A stretch of 64,000 bases of DNA. Source: Pseudomonadota bacterium (GTDB lineage: Bacteria > Pseudomonadota > Gammaproteobacteria > Steroidobacterales > Steroidobacteraceae). Below are positions 55,301-64,000 of this stretch, piece after piece. The position numbers were made by a program, and so were the translations under genes. The stretch is taken from contig JAGTSG010000001.1 in assembly GCA_018261655.1 (NCBI GenBank), positions 1 to 64,000 on the forward strand, read 5' to 3'. The first letter of the stretch is position 1, and every line of letters begins with the position of its first letter. The notes under the pieces were generated by a model. It was not told the origin of the DNA. It did no database searches and saw only the letters and a list, made by a program, of their open reading frames with translations.

Positions 55301-55426
55301 GAAGCGGATGTCGGGGAAGAGTTCGAGGGGCAGCAGCGAGGTCGAGACGAGCCCGATCAGCGTCACGGCCACGAAGGTCATCAGGGTGGTGACCGGGCGC
55401 CGCAGGGCGAAATCGGTGTGGACCAC
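52364..55426 (-). CDS. RND-family efflux permease (second permease of operon)
   Basis: ~1020 aa; LALLVLFVFLRDLPTTLIVSLAVPFSLLVTLAVMFFMGLSLNILTMMGMMLAVGLLVDNAVVTTE. Confidence 0.93.
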   Translation of the reverse strand: MVHTDFALRRPVTTLMTFVAVTLIGLVSTSLLPLELFPDIRFPAILVTIPYEGSTPEEVERLITRPAEEAIATLSGIKELRSTSTEDQAEIVVFFEWGRDVGAMGFEVRTRLEAIRSELPAGANRIVTRMFSAGDESIVALRISGQQDLSRQYEILDRYLKKPLERIDGVARVEIRGIEPLELRVLADPGRLAAHHVDIQQLRGLLERSNFSVSAGEVTGDGARYLVRPLGDFTSIEQVRDFLVADGVRLRDVAEVRMVSPPLTMGRHLNGKPGIGLDVYKSTGANIVGVADEVMSVIEEARTQPQMQGIDMIVLGNAADNIRSSLSDLRDAGLLGAGLALLVLFVFLRDLPTTLIVSLAVPFSLLVTLAVMFFMGLSLNILTMMGMMLAVGLLVDNAVVTTESIFRHRQLNPAHPAAATLAGVREVGLAVLAGTLSTVIVFLPLIFRRDNELSLFMVHVAVPIVTAMIASLLVAQTVIPTLTARFPAPPPVVAGSWFARLQDWYAARLDWVLSHPGKSAGLVVLILASPVPLFATGLLKADMFPQDASTRLRLPYHIEGSYALSRVESVVDRVEGYLLENRERLGIDLVYSFYGPDYAESQVLLRPAEELPMPVRDLMAEIERGLPEIIIGKPSFSFEGNQSGGEGFSMRLSGESTDRLAVLAAEVARAVGQLPAFDSARSTARAGEQEIQVVVDRDRAARLGLSTADVAATVAAAMRGDRLKEFRAADREVRMRLAFRPDDRQSVEDLAAMPLFLPDGERIALGAVASFHVRPSDRAIERLDRTTAVVVEGVVSGRSSLKEAQQQVESLMKQLALPPGYAWTFGKGVQQEDDTARMMMTDIALAIVLIFLVMASLFESTLYPVSIVTSIAFAVVGTFWGLALSGTPLTFMAMLGIMILIGVVVNIGIVLIAHILDLRRLGMGRREAILRAGRDRLRPILMTTMTTLLAMLPLALGDTQIGGDGPAYYPMARALISGLAFGSVTALFFVPAFYVWLDDLDAWRRRIAAAAVPAVDASGP

Positions 55427-55429
55427 GGC

Positions 55430-58400
55430 TCAGGCCCCGTCGCGCGCCGGCAGCGCCGCGGCCGTCGCCGGCGCGGCCACGACGGCCACCCGCTGGAAGC
55501 CCTTGCGGTCGAGCAGCGAGTAGATGACGGGGATCACCAGCAGGGTGAACACGCTGGCGACGGCGACGCCGCCGATGACGGCGATCGCCATCGGCTGGCG
55601 GATCTCGGCGCCCTCGCCGAGCCCGAGCGCCATCGGCAGCAGCCCGAGGATCGTCGTGAGCTTCGTGATCAGTATCGGGCGCAACCGCGTGCGGCCTGCC
55701 TCGAGGATCGCGGCATGCTTGTCCAGCCCGGCCGCGCGCGCGCGGTTCACCGCGTCGATCAGGACGATCGACTGGTTGACCACGATGCCCGCCAGCATGA
55801 TCACGCCGATGTAGGCCACGACGTTGACGGTGGTGCCGGTGATGAACATGGCCCAGATCGCGCCGATCAGCGCCAGCGGGATCGTCAGCAGGATCACGAA
55901 TGGGTGCAGCAGCGACTCGAACTGCGAGGCCATCACGAGGTAGACGAGGAACACGGCCAGCACGAGGGCGAACTGCAGCGAGCGGAAGGAGTCGCGCATG
56001 TCCTCGCTCTGGCCGCTGACCGCCACCACCGTGTCCACCGGCAGTTCGAGACCCGCGGCGATCTGCTCCAGCTCGGACACCGCGCTGCCGAGGTCGCCTG
56101 TCGCCAGGTTGGCCGAGACGATGGCGACCCGCTCCTGCCGGAACCTGCGGATCTCCGCCGGGCCGGTCGCCACCCGCACCTCGGCCACCGCCGCGAGGGG
56201 CACCGGGTGCGGGCTTCCGGGGTTGATCACCAGCTGCCGGATCTCATCCACCGACGCGGCGCGGGTGTCCACGCTGCGGACCAGGATGTCGACCTTCCTG
56301 TCCCGCAGCGTGTAACGGGTGGCGACGTCACCCCGTACGCTCGACACCACGCGATCCGCCAGCGCGCGCACGGTCAGCCCGAGCTGGGCCGCGCGTTGCT
56401 GGTCGAACAGGACCTGGATCTCGGGGCTGCCGCTCTCGACGGTCGACTTGATGTCGCTGAACGTTGCGCTGGCGGCCATGCGTTCACGCAGCTGTCCCGC
56501 CACCTGCCGCAGGCGCTCGAGGTCGTTCCCGCTGACGATCACCTCCAGCGGGGTCGAAAAGGTGAACAGCGTGGGCCGGCTGAAGCGGTACTGGACACCC
56601 GCGAGCGAGTCGAACTGCCGGCGCAGCGCGCCGACGGCAGCTTCCTCTTCCTCCCGGCCGGTGCCGGGCACGAGCGTGATCGAGAGGCGCCCGGTGTTCT
56701 CGCCCGCGTCCGTGGGATTCGCATCCAGCCGGTTGCCGGTGCCGGTCACGGAGTAGGAGAGCGCGACGTCCGGACGCTGCTGCACGAACGCCTGGGCGGC
56801 GCGCATCGCGCGATCCGTTTCCTCGAGCGGGCTGCCCGGCGGCAGCCGCAGGTCCGCCAGCAGCTCGCCCTGGGACAACTGCGGGATGAGCTCGGAGCCG
56901 AGGCGCGGCACGAGGGCCAGTGTCGCGCCGAACATCGCCACGGCGGCGGCCACGACGTGCCCGCGGTGGCCCAGCGACCAGACCAGCGCGGGCCGGTAGG
57001 CGCCGTCGATCGCCTGCAGGCCGGCCTGGGTGGCCCGGGCCGCCGGCGACAGGACCCAGCGCGTGGCGGCGCCGGCGGCGCGGAATCCGCGGCGGAGAAC
57101 CGCGAGTGCCGTCGCGAGCCGGCGACCCAACAGGCCCGGCTGCCCGACGTTGCCGGCGTCCGCCGGATGCCGCTGCCGCCCGACCGCGAGCATCGGCACC
57201 AGCGTCAGCGCCACGACCAGCGAGAACAGCAGGGCGAAGGTCACCGTCAGGGCCTGGTCGCGGAAGAGCTGTCCCGCGATCCCGCTGACGAAGACCATCG
57301 GGAAGAAGACGGCGACCGACGTCAGCGTCGCGGCGGTGACCGCCATCGCGACCTCACTGGTGCCGCGCTGTGCGGCCTCGAGCCGCGGCCGGCCCATCTC
57401 GCCGTGGCGGACGATGTTCTCGAGCACCACGACCGCGTTGTCCACCAGCATGCCAACGGCGAGCGCGATGCCCCCGAGCGACATGATGTTGAGCGACAGG
57501 TCGAAGGCGTACATCAGGACGAAGGTGCCGATCACGGAGACCGGGATCGCCAGGCCGGTGATCAGCGTCGCCCGCGCGTCGCGCAGGAACAGGTACAGGA
57601 CGAGGATGGCGAGCAGGCCGCCGACCAGGGCCGCCTCGCGGACCTCGCCGATCGCCGAGGCGATGAAGCGCGACTGGTCGTACACCAGGCGCAGTTCGCT
57701 GCCTGCCGGCAGGGCCGACCGCAGCTGTTCCACGCGCCCGCGCAGGTCCGCGGCGAGCTGCACGATGTTCGCATCTCCCTCCTTGTAGATCGCGAGCTCG
57801 ACCGACTCCACGCCGTTGACCCGGGTGATGGCGTCGCGCTCCTTGTAGCCGTGCCCGACCGTGGCGACGTCCCGCAGCCGCACGGGCGCGCCCTCGACGG
57901 TGGTCAGGATCGTGCCGGCGATGTCCTCCACCGAGCCGAACTCGTTCAGCGTGCGGACCAGGAAGCGCTGGCTGCCCTGCTCGAGGCGGCCGCCGGACAG
58001 GTTGACGTTCTCCTCGCGCAGCCGTCGTGCGACGGTCTCGATGCCGATGCCGAGCCGGGCCATGCGCTCCTGGTCCACCTGGACCTGGATCTCGTCCTCG
58101 AAGCCGCCGCTGACCTTGACGGCCGCCGAGCCGTCCACGGCCTCGAGGTCGGGCTTGAGCCGTTCGTCGGCGAAGCGGCGCAGCGCCTTCAGGTGCTCGA
58201 CGCCCCCCGCCGCGCCGGTGTTGCCGGTGCCCGTCTCGAGCAGGGCCAGCCGCATGATCGGCTCGGTCGACGGATCGAAGCGCAGCAGCAGGGGGCGCTG
58301 CGCCTCGACCGGCAGTTGCAGCAGGTCGAGCTTCTCGCGGACGTCGATGCCCGCGATGTCCATGTCGGTGCCCCATGCGAACTCGAGGAGCACGTCGGAC

Positions 58401-58663
58401 TGCCCGGAGCGCGACACCGAGCGCACGTGCCGGACGTTGCGGATGATGCCGACGGCCTCCTCGACCGGACGGGTGACCAGCGTCTCGACCTCCAGCGGCG
58501 CCGCCCCGGCGAGTTCCGTGCGCACGGTCAGCGTCGGGTAGGACAGGTCCGGCAGCAGCGTGAGCTTGAGCCGCGTCAGCGACACCAGGCCGAAGAGGAC
58601 GACGGCCACGGTGAGCATGAGCACGGTGACGCGCCGCCGCGTTGCGAAATCGACGATCCGCAT
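55430..58663 (-). CDS. RND-family efflux permease (first permease of operon)
   Basis: ~1077 aa; LYLFLRDARATLITGLAIPVSVIGTFVLMYAFDLSLNIMSLGGIALAVGMLVDNAVVVLENI. Confidence 0.94.
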   Translation of the reverse strand: MRIVDFATRRRVTVLMLTVAVVLFGLVSLTRLKLTLLPDLSYPTLTVRTELAGAAPLEVETLVTRPVEEAVGIIRNVRHVRSVSRSGQSDVLLEFAWGTDMDIAGIDVREKLDLLQLPVEAQRPLLLRFDPSTEPIMRLALLETGTGNTGAAGGVEHLKALRRFADERLKPDLEAVDGSAAVKVSGGFEDEIQVQVDQERMARLGIGIETVARRLREENVNLSGGRLEQGSQRFLVRTLNEFGSVEDIAGTILTTVEGAPVRLRDVATVGHGYKERDAITRVNGVESVELAIYKEGDANIVQLAADLRGRVEQLRSALPAGSELRLVYDQSRFIASAIGEVREAALVGGLLAILVLYLFLRDARATLITGLAIPVSVIGTFVLMYAFDLSLNIMSLGGIALAVGMLVDNAVVVLENIVRHGEMGRPRLEAAQRGTSEVAMAVTAATLTSVAVFFPMVFVSGIAGQLFRDQALTVTFALLFSLVVALTLVPMLAVGRQRHPADAGNVGQPGLLGRRLATALAVLRRGFRAAGAATRWVLSPAARATQAGLQAIDGAYRPALVWSLGHRGHVVAAAVAMFGATLALVPRLGSELIPQLSQGELLADLRLPPGSPLEETDRAMRAAQAFVQQRPDVALSYSVTGTGNRLDANPTDAGENTGRLSITLVPGTGREEEEAAVGALRRQFDSLAGVQYRFSRPTLFTFSTPLEVIVSGNDLERLRQVAGQLRERMAASATFSDIKSTVESGSPEIQVLFDQQRAAQLGLTVRALADRVVSSVRGDVATRYTLRDRKVDILVRSVDTRAASVDEIRQLVINPGSPHPVPLAAVAEVRVATGPAEIRRFRQERVAIVSANLATGDLGSAVSELEQIAAGLELPVDTVVAVSGQSEDMRDSFRSLQFALVLAVFLVYLVMASQFESLLHPFVILLTIPLALIGAIWAMFITGTTVNVVAYIGVIMLAGIVVNQSIVLIDAVNRARAAGLDKHAAILEAGRTRLRPILITKLTTILGLLPMALGLGEGAEIRQPMAIAVIGGVAVASVFTLLVIPVIYSLLDRKGFQRVAVVAAPATAAALPARDGA

Positions 58664-58697
58664 GACGTTGTCTCCGTCCTGGCCGGGGCGTATGGCG

Positions 58698-59846
58698 TCA
58701 GCCGGCTGCGGCGGCCTTGCCGCTCGCGTCGACGACCCGGACCGAGGCGCCCTGCTTGACGGCGCCCTGACCGACCACGATCACCCGGTCGCCGTCGCCC
58801 AGGCCGGCGGTCACCTCGACCCAGCCGCCGTTGGACAGGCCGAGTTCGACATGGCGTTCCTCGGCCTTGCCATCCGCGATCACGAAGACGCGCGCGGGCC
58901 CCTCCGAGTCGAGCAGGGCAGACCTGGGTATCTGCAGCGCGTCGGCCTTGCGCTCGTAGACGATGGCGACGCGCGCGAACATGCCGGGCCGCAGCAGGTC
59001 GCCCGGATCGTCCACCTCGATCTTCACCGGGATGGTGCCGGCGCTCGAGTCGACATAAGGACTGATGAGCGCGATGCGACCCTCGAACCGGCTGCCCGGG
59101 ACGGCGTCGAAGCCCAGCTCGACCGGCTGGCCCTTTGAAAGCCTGGGCAACTCGCGCTCGGGGACGTTGATGCGCACGACCAGCGAGTCGAGGTCCTCGA
59201 CGACGAACAGGGCGCTGTCCGAGCTCTCGATGACGCCGCCGACCGGCGTGACCGTGTTGCCCACCTTCACCACGTTGGTGCGCTGGGTGACGGTGCCGGC
59301 GATCGGCGAGCGGATCTCGGTCCAGGACAACTGCAACCGAGCGAGGTCATAGGTCGCGCGGGCAGAGTCGAGTTCGTACTTGAGGTTCTCGAAGGCGGTG
59401 GTGCTCACCAGGCCCTTCTTCTGCAACTCGAGGTTGCGGTTGTAGTCGCGCTCGAGCCGGCGCATCTGCGCCTCGGCCTGGGCGAGCTCCAGCCGCAACT
59501 GGTCGCCGTCGAGAAGGGCGAGCACCTGGCCCTCGCGGACCTGCGCGCCTTCGTCCACGAGCACGGCGCGGATCTCGCCGCGGACCTTGGGCATCACGAA
59601 AGTCTTGCGGTCCGCCTCGACCGGCGCCGTGCCCGAGTACACGGCCGTCATCTCGGCCCGGCGCGGAGCGGCCGTCTCGACCGGGACGGTCTGTTCCGCG
59701 GCAGCCGGGTCCGGTTCGGCACCGGTGCCATTTGCCTTGTCGCAGCCGGCCAGCGAGGCCGCGATGGCGATCACGAGCAGGGCTAGCGCCGGCCAGCGCA
59801 TTGCACGGTAGTGGGGGTTCCGATCAAGGGTCAGGGTCTTGGTCAC
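58698..59846 (-). CDS. RND periplasmic adaptor (MFP) lipoprotein
   Basis: Lipobox LAGC; VRGEIRAVLVDEGAQVREGQVLALLDGDQL, SPIAGTVTQRTNVVKVGNTV; GTG at 59846 preceded by GGGAGGAC. Confidence 0.92.
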   Translation of the reverse strand: MTKTLTLDRNPHYRAMRWPALALLVIAIAASLAGCDKANGTGAEPDPAAAEQTVPVETAAPRRAEMTAVYSGTAPVEADRKTFVMPKVRGEIRAVLVDEGAQVREGQVLALLDGDQLRLELAQAEAQMRRLERDYNRNLELQKKGLVSTTAFENLKYELDSARATYDLARLQLSWTEIRSPIAGTVTQRTNVVKVGNTVTPVGGVIESSDSALFVVEDLDSLVVRINVPERELPRLSKGQPVELGFDAVPGSRFEGRIALISPYVDSSAGTIPVKIEVDDPGDLLRPGMFARVAIVYERKADALQIPRSALLDSEGPARVFVIADGKAEERHVELGLSNGGWVEVTAGLGDGDRVIVVGQGAVKQGASVRVVDASGKAAAAG

Positions 59847-59873
59847 GGCCGTCCTCCCAGGGCAGGTGACATT

Positions 59874-59902
59874 ATGCTATGGTAGGATAGTGTTGTAGTC
59901 AA
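59874..59902 (-). promoter_or_regulatory. Candidate promoter of the RND operon
   Basis: On minus strand TTGACT - 17 bp - TAGCAT. Confidence 0.6.
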
Positions 59903-59913
59903 GTACAACACTA
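59888..59913. promoter_or_regulatory. Perfect inverted repeat operator candidate overlapping the RND operon -35
   Basis: TAGTGTTGTA-GTCAAG-TACAACACTA, 10-bp perfect arms. Confidence 0.75.
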
Positions 59914-59972
59914 CACAAAAAGAGACTCCCTGGCCCGTTCGCCATTAAGTCAAATCATCGGATGAAGAGGCG

Positions 59973-62126
59973 TCAGGAGCCGGCCGAGCGGCTCAACGTC
60001 CGCGCCAGCAGCGCGCCGCCCGCGGGCTGGGCGGCAATCACCGCGTCCCCGGCGATCTCGACTGCCTCGGCCAGCAGGGCATCCGGCGCGTCGGCCTCGT
60101 CGAGGTCCGTCGCCGACGCCAGCGGCTCGAGCCCGTGCGCCTTGCGGCGCACGTTTTCGCGCGCCAGCTGCGCCTGCTCGAGGGCCAGGCGCTCGACCTT
60201 GCGCTTTTCCGCGTTGAGGGAGAGGGTCGTCTGCGAACGTAGCTTGTCGACCGCCTCCCGGTCGCCCTCGAGCGCCAACAGGTCCGCGTCGTCCCCGGCC
60301 CGCTGGTGATGGAGCCGGTCGAGCAGGGGCAGTTCGCCCTCGACGCCCGCGTCCCGCTCGAAGGTCGCCGGGCGGATGCGGTCCCAGGGCAGGGCGCTGT
60401 CGCGCGTGCTCTCACCGACGTCCTCGGTGCTGATCAGGGAGGGAAGCTCGATATCGGGAGTCACGCCCCGGTGCTGCGTGCTGTCACCCGTGACGCGATA
60501 GTACTTGCCGATGGTGACGGTCAGCTGGCCAAAACCCGACTTCGGGCCCAGCGCATAGCGGTCGAGCGGGTAGAGGTTCTGCACCGAGCCCTTGCCGTAG
60601 GTCTGCTGGCCGACGACGACGCCGCGGCCGTAGTCCTGGATCGCCCCGGCGAAGATTTCCGACGCCGAGGCGCTGGCGCGGTTGACCATGACCACCAGCG
60701 GGCCGTCCCAGGCGACCCCGGGCTCGGGATCGTCCAGCACTTCGATGCGTCCCCCGGTCTCGCGCAGCTGCACGACCGGGCCGCGCTCGATGAACAGTCC
60801 GACCAGCGAGGTGGCCTCTGACAGGTGACCGCCGCCGTTGTTGCGCAGGTCGATGACGATGGCGCCGACGCCTTCCCGCTTGAGCTCATCGACCAGGCGG
60901 CGGACGTCCCGTGTCGTGCTGCGGTAATCGGCCTCGCCGGCGCTGCGCGCCTGGTAGTCCTGGTAGAAGCTCGGGACGTCGATCACGCCGATGCTGAGTT
61001 CCTGGTCGCCGCGGCGGATCTTGTGGACTTCCTTCTTCGCCGCCTGGGCCTCGAGCGTGACCTTGTTGCGCGTGAACACCACGACGCTCTCAGGGGAGCC
61101 CGGCGTCGCGCCGGCCGGCAACACCTGCAGGCGCACGACCGTGTTGACCGGACCGCGGATGAGCTGGACGACGTCGTCGAGGCGCCAGCCCACGACGTCG
61201 GTGAGCGTGCCTTCGCTGCCCTGGCCGACCGCGGTGATGCGGTCGTTGGCCTTGACCTCGCCGGAGACCGCCGCCGGGCCGCCCGGCAGGATGTTGACGA
61301 CCGTAACGTAGTCGTCGATCAGCTGCAGCGACGCGCCGATCCCCTCGTAGGACAGGCTCATCGCGATGTTGTACTCCTCGGAATTCCTGGGCGACAGGTA
61401 GTTCGAGTGCGGGTCGTAGACGTGCGAGTACGCATTCATGAACGTCTCGAACACGTCGTCCGCGGTGACCTGGTCGACCCGCTTGAGAAGCCGCTCGTAG
61501 CGCTTGCGCAGCACTTCCTGCGCCTCCGGCCAGGTCTTGCCGGCGAGGGTGAGTGACAGCACGTCGTTCTTCACCCGCTTGCGCCACAGCTCGTCGAGCT
61601 CGGCGACGGTGGCCGGCCAGGCCTCGTCGCTGCGGTCGAAACGGAAGTCCTCGTCGACGGTGAAGTCGGGCTCGGTGTCCAGCAGCGCGATCGCGTGGGC
61701 GATCCGCTCCCGGTTGCGTTCCTGCAGGCGCCCGAACATCCAGAAGGGCGGTTCGAGGTCCGCGGACTTGATCAGGTCGTCCATCTCGAAGCGGTATTTC
61801 TCGAATTCGGACACGTCCGAGGCGAGCAGGTAGCTGCGGTTGCCGTCGAGCGCTTCCAGGTAGCGCTCGAACACCTGGGCGGAAAGCTTGTCGTCGAGGG
61901 ACGCCTGGCGGTAGTGCTGCCGTTCCATGACTTCGGCGATCAGGCGGGCGACCCGGCGGTGCCGGTCGCTGGGCTCGACGGCGCCGGTGGACGCCATCGC
62001 GGGGGCGACCGCGGTGGCCGGCCCCGTGCCGGTCCCCATGACCACGGTCGCGGTCAACGCGATGGCCGCGCACAGCAGCGCGATCCGGGCCCATGGCAGC
62101 GATGTAAACCTGCGTGGTCTGGTCAT
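59973..62126 (-). CDS. prc: C-terminal processing (tail-specific) protease Prc
   Basis: PDZ region, VIDLRNNGGGHLSEATSLVGLFI, VMVNRASASASEIFAGAIQDYGRGVVVGQQTYGKGSVQ. Confidence 0.95.
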   Translation of the reverse strand: MTRPRRFTSLPWARIALLCAAIALTATVVMGTGTGPATAVAPAMASTGAVEPSDRHRRVARLIAEVMERQHYRQASLDDKLSAQVFERYLEALDGNRSYLLASDVSEFEKYRFEMDDLIKSADLEPPFWMFGRLQERNRERIAHAIALLDTEPDFTVDEDFRFDRSDEAWPATVAELDELWRKRVKNDVLSLTLAGKTWPEAQEVLRKRYERLLKRVDQVTADDVFETFMNAYSHVYDPHSNYLSPRNSEEYNIAMSLSYEGIGASLQLIDDYVTVVNILPGGPAAVSGEVKANDRITAVGQGSEGTLTDVVGWRLDDVVQLIRGPVNTVVRLQVLPAGATPGSPESVVVFTRNKVTLEAQAAKKEVHKIRRGDQELSIGVIDVPSFYQDYQARSAGEADYRSTTRDVRRLVDELKREGVGAIVIDLRNNGGGHLSEATSLVGLFIERGPVVQLRETGGRIEVLDDPEPGVAWDGPLVVMVNRASASASEIFAGAIQDYGRGVVVGQQTYGKGSVQNLYPLDRYALGPKSGFGQLTVTIGKYYRVTGDSTQHRGVTPDIELPSLISTEDVGESTRDSALPWDRIRPATFERDAGVEGELPLLDRLHHQRAGDDADLLALEGDREAVDKLRSQTTLSLNAEKRKVERLALEQAQLARENVRRKAHGLEPLASATDLDEADAPDALLAEAVEIAGDAVIAAQPAGGALLARTLSRSAGS

Positions 62127-62240
62127 GGCTTGGTAAAATCCGCTCGTCCGCCAGCCGGACGATTGACCCTAGGCTAGAGGCGGGGCCCCGGGGGATCAAG
62201 TACCCAGGTCACGCCGCCGCTTTTCACGGGAGTTGTCGCT

Positions 62241-62537
62241 TTGGGACCCCTCGGTTTCCTGACCGGCGTCGTGCTCGGCTCGGCGGCCTCGATTTCCGGC
62301 GTGCTGGCCATGGTGCTCGTCGTCTTCCTGGTAGTGTCCTCCGACCATCCTGCGTTGCTGCAGGAATACGCGCCCCTGGTCCGCGCCATCGTGCTGTTCG
62401 GCATCCTGGCGGCGATCGCCGGCGCGGCATTCATCGGCCTGCAGAAGAACCGGTCGTGGCGCTGGCTGGCGCAAGGCGCGATGTGGGCCACCCTCGCTGC
62501 CATCGCATGGTCCTACTGGCCGGCGGACGTCGCCTGA
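62241..62537 (+). CDS. Small multi-TM hypothetical protein
   Basis: ~98 aa with three hydrophobic segments; GGGAG before a TTG start. Confidence 0.5.
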   Translation: MGPLGFLTGVVLGSAASISGVLAMVLVVFLVVSSDHPALLQEYAPLVRAIVLFGILAAIAGAAFIGLQKNRSWRWLAQGAMWATLAAIAWSYWPADVA

Positions 62538-62607
62538 ACATCTGACCGCTGGATGGACCGCGGGTTCCGGTGCCGGCGCCGACGCGGTTCGCCGCGGCGG
62601 CGGGCCA

Positions 62608-62868
62608 TCAGGCGCTCCCGGCTCCCGCGCGGCGCCGCAACGGACGGGTCATCAGCCGAACGACCCAGAATAGCGCGTATGGACCGAGCAGGAGTGCCCA
62701 TGCCGACGGCTGGAGCGTGAAGAACGCCCCGTAGAGCGCGACCAGGAAGGCAAGCAGGCCGCCCTCGTAAGGCCCGAGGGACACCACCCCGGCCAGGTAG
62801 ACGAGGAAAGGCAACACCAGCAGCCCGAAGCCGGCGAAGAGCAGGAAATAGCGCAGTTCCCGGTTCAT
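62608..62868 (-). CDS. Small membrane hypothetical protein
   Basis: MNRELRYFLLFAGFGLLVLPFLVYLAGVVSLGPYEGGLLAFLVALYGAFFTLQPSAWALLLGPYALFWVVRL. Confidence 0.55.
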   Translation of the reverse strand: MNRELRYFLLFAGFGLLVLPFLVYLAGVVSLGPYEGGLLAFLVALYGAFFTLQPSAWALLLGPYALFWVVRLMTRPLRRRAGAGSA

Positions 62869-63031
62869 GCGCCGGTCAGGCGCGGGGGCGTCGGCTGGCA
62901 TGTTGTCGCAACTCCACCTGGACGCGAGTTTGCGGGGCGGCGGGGCCTGGCGCAACCGGCAGGGCCTGCCGGCCCCGTCCGCGCGCGGGGTATACTCGCA
63001 CCCCGCAGTCCGGGCGCCGGGGAGACGGCCG

Positions 63032-63271
63032 ATGCGCAGGTTCTGGTGGCCTGAGCCACTCTATGAGGCCAGGCCTTATGGTGCATTGATGCTCGGCCTG
63101 CTGGTCGGGGCGGTCTCCGTCGCCCATTCGGTCGCCGGCGGCGGCTGGGATGTCCCGTTTGCCGTGGCGTTCGCGGTCGGGTGCGCGGTGATGGCATACG
63201 GCGGTGTCGTCGTCAGCATGCGCTATGCGTACCGGCGGCGCAGCCGCTGGCAACGCGAACGGCGGCACTGA
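63032..63271 (+). CDS. Small two-TM hypothetical protein
   Basis: MRRFWWPEPLYEARPYGALMLGLLVGAVSVAHSVAGGGWDVPFAVAFAVGCAVMAYGGVVVSM. Confidence 0.55.
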   Translation: MRRFWWPEPLYEARPYGALMLGLLVGAVSVAHSVAGGGWDVPFAVAFAVGCAVMAYGGVVVSMRYAYRRRSRWQRERRH

Positions 63272-63273
63272 GC

Positions 63274-64000
63274 GTGCCGGCTACGCGCGTCGCCGTCATC
63301 GGTGCGGGGTACCTCGGGCGGTTCCACGCGCAGAAGTACGCGGCCCTGGCCGGCGTGAAGCTGGTGGCGGTCGCGGACCCCGACGCGGAGGCCCGAGGAC
63401 GCGTCGCGCGCGAGGCCGGCTGCGAGGAGACCGCGGACTACCGGCAGCTCCTCGGCCGGGTCGACGCGGTCAGCGTCGTGACACCGACGCCGCTGCACCA
63501 CCGGATTTCCTGCGACTTCCTCGAGGCCGGCGCGCACGTGCTGGTCGAGAAGCCCATCACCACCACGCTCGACGAGGCGCGCCACCTGGTGGACACGGCC
63601 GCGAGGCTCGAGAGGGTCCTGCAGGTCGGCCACCTCGAGCGCTTCAATCCCGCGATCGTCGCGGTGGAAGGCATCCTCCACCGTCCGCGTTTCGTCGAGT
63701 CGAACCGGCTGGCGCCGTTCAAGCCCCGCGGCACCGACGTCAGTGTGGTGCTCGACCTGATGATCCACGACATCGACCTCATCCTGAACATCGTCGGCTC
63801 GCCGGTCGCGACCATCGATGCCGTCGGCGCCTCGGTGTTCACCGACGAGATCGACATTGCCAATGCCCGCCTGCGGTTCGACAACGGCTGCGTCGCCGAC
63901 GCGACCGCCAGCCGGATCAGCATGAAGAGCGAGCGCAAGTTGCGCGTCTTCCAGGCCGACGCCTACCTGTCCATCGACCTGCAGCAGAAGGTGCTGACCC
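63274..64000 (+). CDS. Gfo/Idh/MocA-family oxidoreductase (3' truncated by window)
   Basis: RVAVIGAGYLGRFHAQKY Rossmann motif, HVLVEKPITTTLDEA, MIHDIDLILNIVG; GTG start at 63274. Confidence 0.9.
   Translation, partial: MPATRVAVIGAGYLGRFHAQKYAALAGVKLVAVADPDAEARGRVAREAGCEETADYRQLLGRVDAVSVVTPTPLHHRISCDFLEAGAHVLVEKPITTTLDEARHLVDTAARLERVLQVGHLERFNPAIVAVEGILHRPRFVESNRLAPFKPRGTDVSVVLDLMIHDIDLILNIVGSPVATIDAVGASVFTDEIDIANARLRFDNGCVADATASRISMKSERKLRVFQADAYLSIDLQQKVLT

Noticed and set aside
53756-58759. 1667-aa plus-strand ORF opposite both RND permease genes
   Set aside because: Composition is low-complexity H/D/R/Q/G-rich, typical of the antisense of GC-rich coding sequence; the opposite frames encode canonical RND permeases.

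Overview
A 64 kb, GC-rich, gene-dense chromosomal window from a gammaproteobacterium-like genome; this placement is inferred from gene order: ffh/ccsA/corB, rpsP-rimM-trmD-rplS, gcvR/bcp/dapA, tRNA-Ser/ffs/dnaX/ybaB/recR, mlaFEDCB. Most of the window is housekeeping: dnaB (partial), alr, radA, ffh, ribosome and tRNA-modification genes, sppA, tdh-kbl, putA, a SUF Fe-S operon, mla, phoH, dapA, dnaX, orn, ppsA/ppsR, an RND efflux operon and prc. There is one tRNA (Ser-GGA) and one SRP RNA. I found no CRISPR array, rRNA, transposase, integrase or prophage. The most interesting items are: (i) a compact Ser/Thr kinase - PP2C phosphatase - double-FHA module; (ii) a ~100 bp nested palindromic intergenic element between radA and a corC-like gene; (iii) reading-frame disruptions in rpsP (S16) and at the N-terminus of sppA; (iv) a perfect 10-bp-arm inverted repeat over the -35 of a tandem two-permease RND operon with no linked regulator; (v) an IscR/Rrf2-type palindrome ahead of the SUF regulator; (vi) a C8 tract at the dnaX tau/gamma linker with a nearby -1 stop; (vii) SPFH/RHH and DUF1249/coiled-coil gene pairs. 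I saw no clearly novel multi-gene defence or mobile system. All calls come from reading the sequence and supplied translations; no searches were run.
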